This document shows positions 63,391 to 64,000 of a stretch of DNA of 64,000 nucleotides, piece after piece (the stretch's first letter is position 1; each line of letters begins with the position of its first letter). The DNA comes from CAWIHA01 sp963835855 (lineage in GTDB: Bacteria > Acidobacteriota > Terriglobia > Bryobacterales > Bryobacteraceae), in assembly GCA_963835855.1 (NCBI GenBank), contig CAWIHA010000001.1, forward strand, positions 1 through 64,000, read 5' to 3'. A program made the translations under genes and the position numbers. The notes under the pieces are model-generated. The model did no database searches. It was not told the DNA's origin and saw nothing but the letters and a program-made list of their open reading frames with translations.

Positions 63391-64000
63391 ATGAGCAGTG
63401 CCAGCAGCGTTTCGTCGTTAGCCACCGCGGGTGAGGCGTGGCCAGCCCTGCCGCTCGAAGCGTGGAAGGACACCTACGCCACGCTCCACATGTGGACGCA
63501 GATCGTGGGCAAGATCAGAAAGACGCTAACCCCAACGATCAATCACTGGTGGAACGTCGCGCTCTATGTGACCTCGCGCGGGCTCACCACGTCGCCTATT
63601 CCATACGGCGCCAGAACTTTCGAGATCGAGTTTGATTTTCTCGATCACAAGCTCGCGATCCGGACCAGCGATGGCGCAACGGTCGCGCTGCCGCTGGCGC
63701 CGCGTTCCGTGGCGGACTTCTATAAGGACCTGATGTCCAACCTGCAGTCGCTCGCAATCGGCGTGACGATCCATGCGGCACCAGATGAAGTCGCCGGCCC
63801 GATTCCCTTTGCGGAGGACCGTGTCCACGCGTCCTACGATCCGGAATATGCGCACCGGTTCTGGCGCATCCTGGTCTCCACGGCGGCGGTCTTCACGGAA
63901 TTCCGTTCGCGGTTTATCGGCAAGTGCAGTCCCGTGCACTTTTTCTGGGGGAGTTTCGATCTCGCGGTGACGCGGTTCTCCGGGCGCCGCGCACCGGAAC
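63391..64000 (+). CDS. DUF5996 family protein, 5' part only
   Basis: 203 codons to the right edge of the window, no stop. Begins MSSASSVSSLATAGEAWPAL and PLEAWKDTYATLHMWTQIVG, then INHWWNVALYVTSRGLTTSP, FEIEFDFLDHKLAIRTSDGA and HFFWGSFDLAVTRFSGR, the typical order of conserved blocks in DUF5996 proteins. Full members are about 300 residues, so roughly a third is missing. GAGGGG precedes the ATG. Function unknown in this family; soluble, no signal peptide. Confidence 0.85.
   Translation, partial: MSSASSVSSLATAGEAWPALPLEAWKDTYATLHMWTQIVGKIRKTLTPTINHWWNVALYVTSRGLTTSPIPYGARTFEIEFDFLDHKLAIRTSDGATVALPLAPRSVADFYKDLMSNLQSLAIGVTIHAAPDEVAGPIPFAEDRVHASYDPEYAHRFWRILVSTAAVFTEFRSRFIGKCSPVHFFWGSFDLAVTRFSGRRAPE

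Overview
The window is GC-rich and reads as a Gram-negative member of the Acidobacteriota, most likely Bryobacterales/Solibacter-like. This is inference from gene content: an Oar-type TonB-dependent receptor with an N-terminal carboxypeptidase-regulatory domain, an SBBP beta-propeller protein, lipid A synthesis (lpxB), and many secreted proteins with Pro/Thr-rich linkers. No rRNA, tRNA or CRISPR array was seen.

Layout. 1-4.3 kb: the 5' part of an Oar-like receptor, a secreted TPR protein and a LacI-family regulator. 4.5-21.7 kb: a surface-polysaccharide region with a GDP-mannose 3,5-epimerase overlapping a nucleotide-sugar dehydrogenase, several glycosyltransferases, a GT-C-like membrane protein, an SBBP protein, a methyltransferase, and a phenylacetate-CoA ligase with a tandem-ACT protein. 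Within it a ~160-bp promoter/start segment is duplicated 1.4 kb apart. 21.8-29.7 kb: a three-CBM GH18 chitinase, an MPN-like/TonB fusion, and an ABC ATPase with a frame-shifted RND-type adaptor but no permease. 29.9-43 kb: housekeeping genes (accA, dnaE, icd, and a tightly coupled uvrA / deoxyhypusine-synthase-like / CPBP protease / mtnA operon), interrupted by a PIN-like gene and a HicBA pair whose toxin is broken. 43.4-54.7 kb: PilZ protein, MrfA-like helicase, the TcmP + Gp37/Gp68 (three-Cys) pair, a PD-(D/E)XK-like protein, lpxB, a catalytically dead M1-peptidase/TPR fusion and thioredoxin reductase. 54.8-64 kb: a one-protein MmeI-like restriction-modification enzyme, a second TonB receptor, a Panacea-type toxin-antitoxin pair, feoAB and a DUF5996 protein running off the end.

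How it fits together. The 4.5-19.5 kb genes plausibly make and decorate a cell-surface glycan from GDP-sugars. The accessory genes at 34.5-36, 46.4-50.4 and 54.8-60.6 kb have a defence/toxin-antitoxin flavour and sit singly or in pairs between core genes, as small insertions rather than one large island. The strongest candidate for a poorly described system is the two-gene TcmP/three-Cys operon with its convergent PD-(D/E)XK neighbour. Other points worth attention are two apparent pseudoenzymes (M1 peptidase, MPN domain), a hicA gene whose two inactivating lesions can be read exactly, and the duplicated promoter/start segment.
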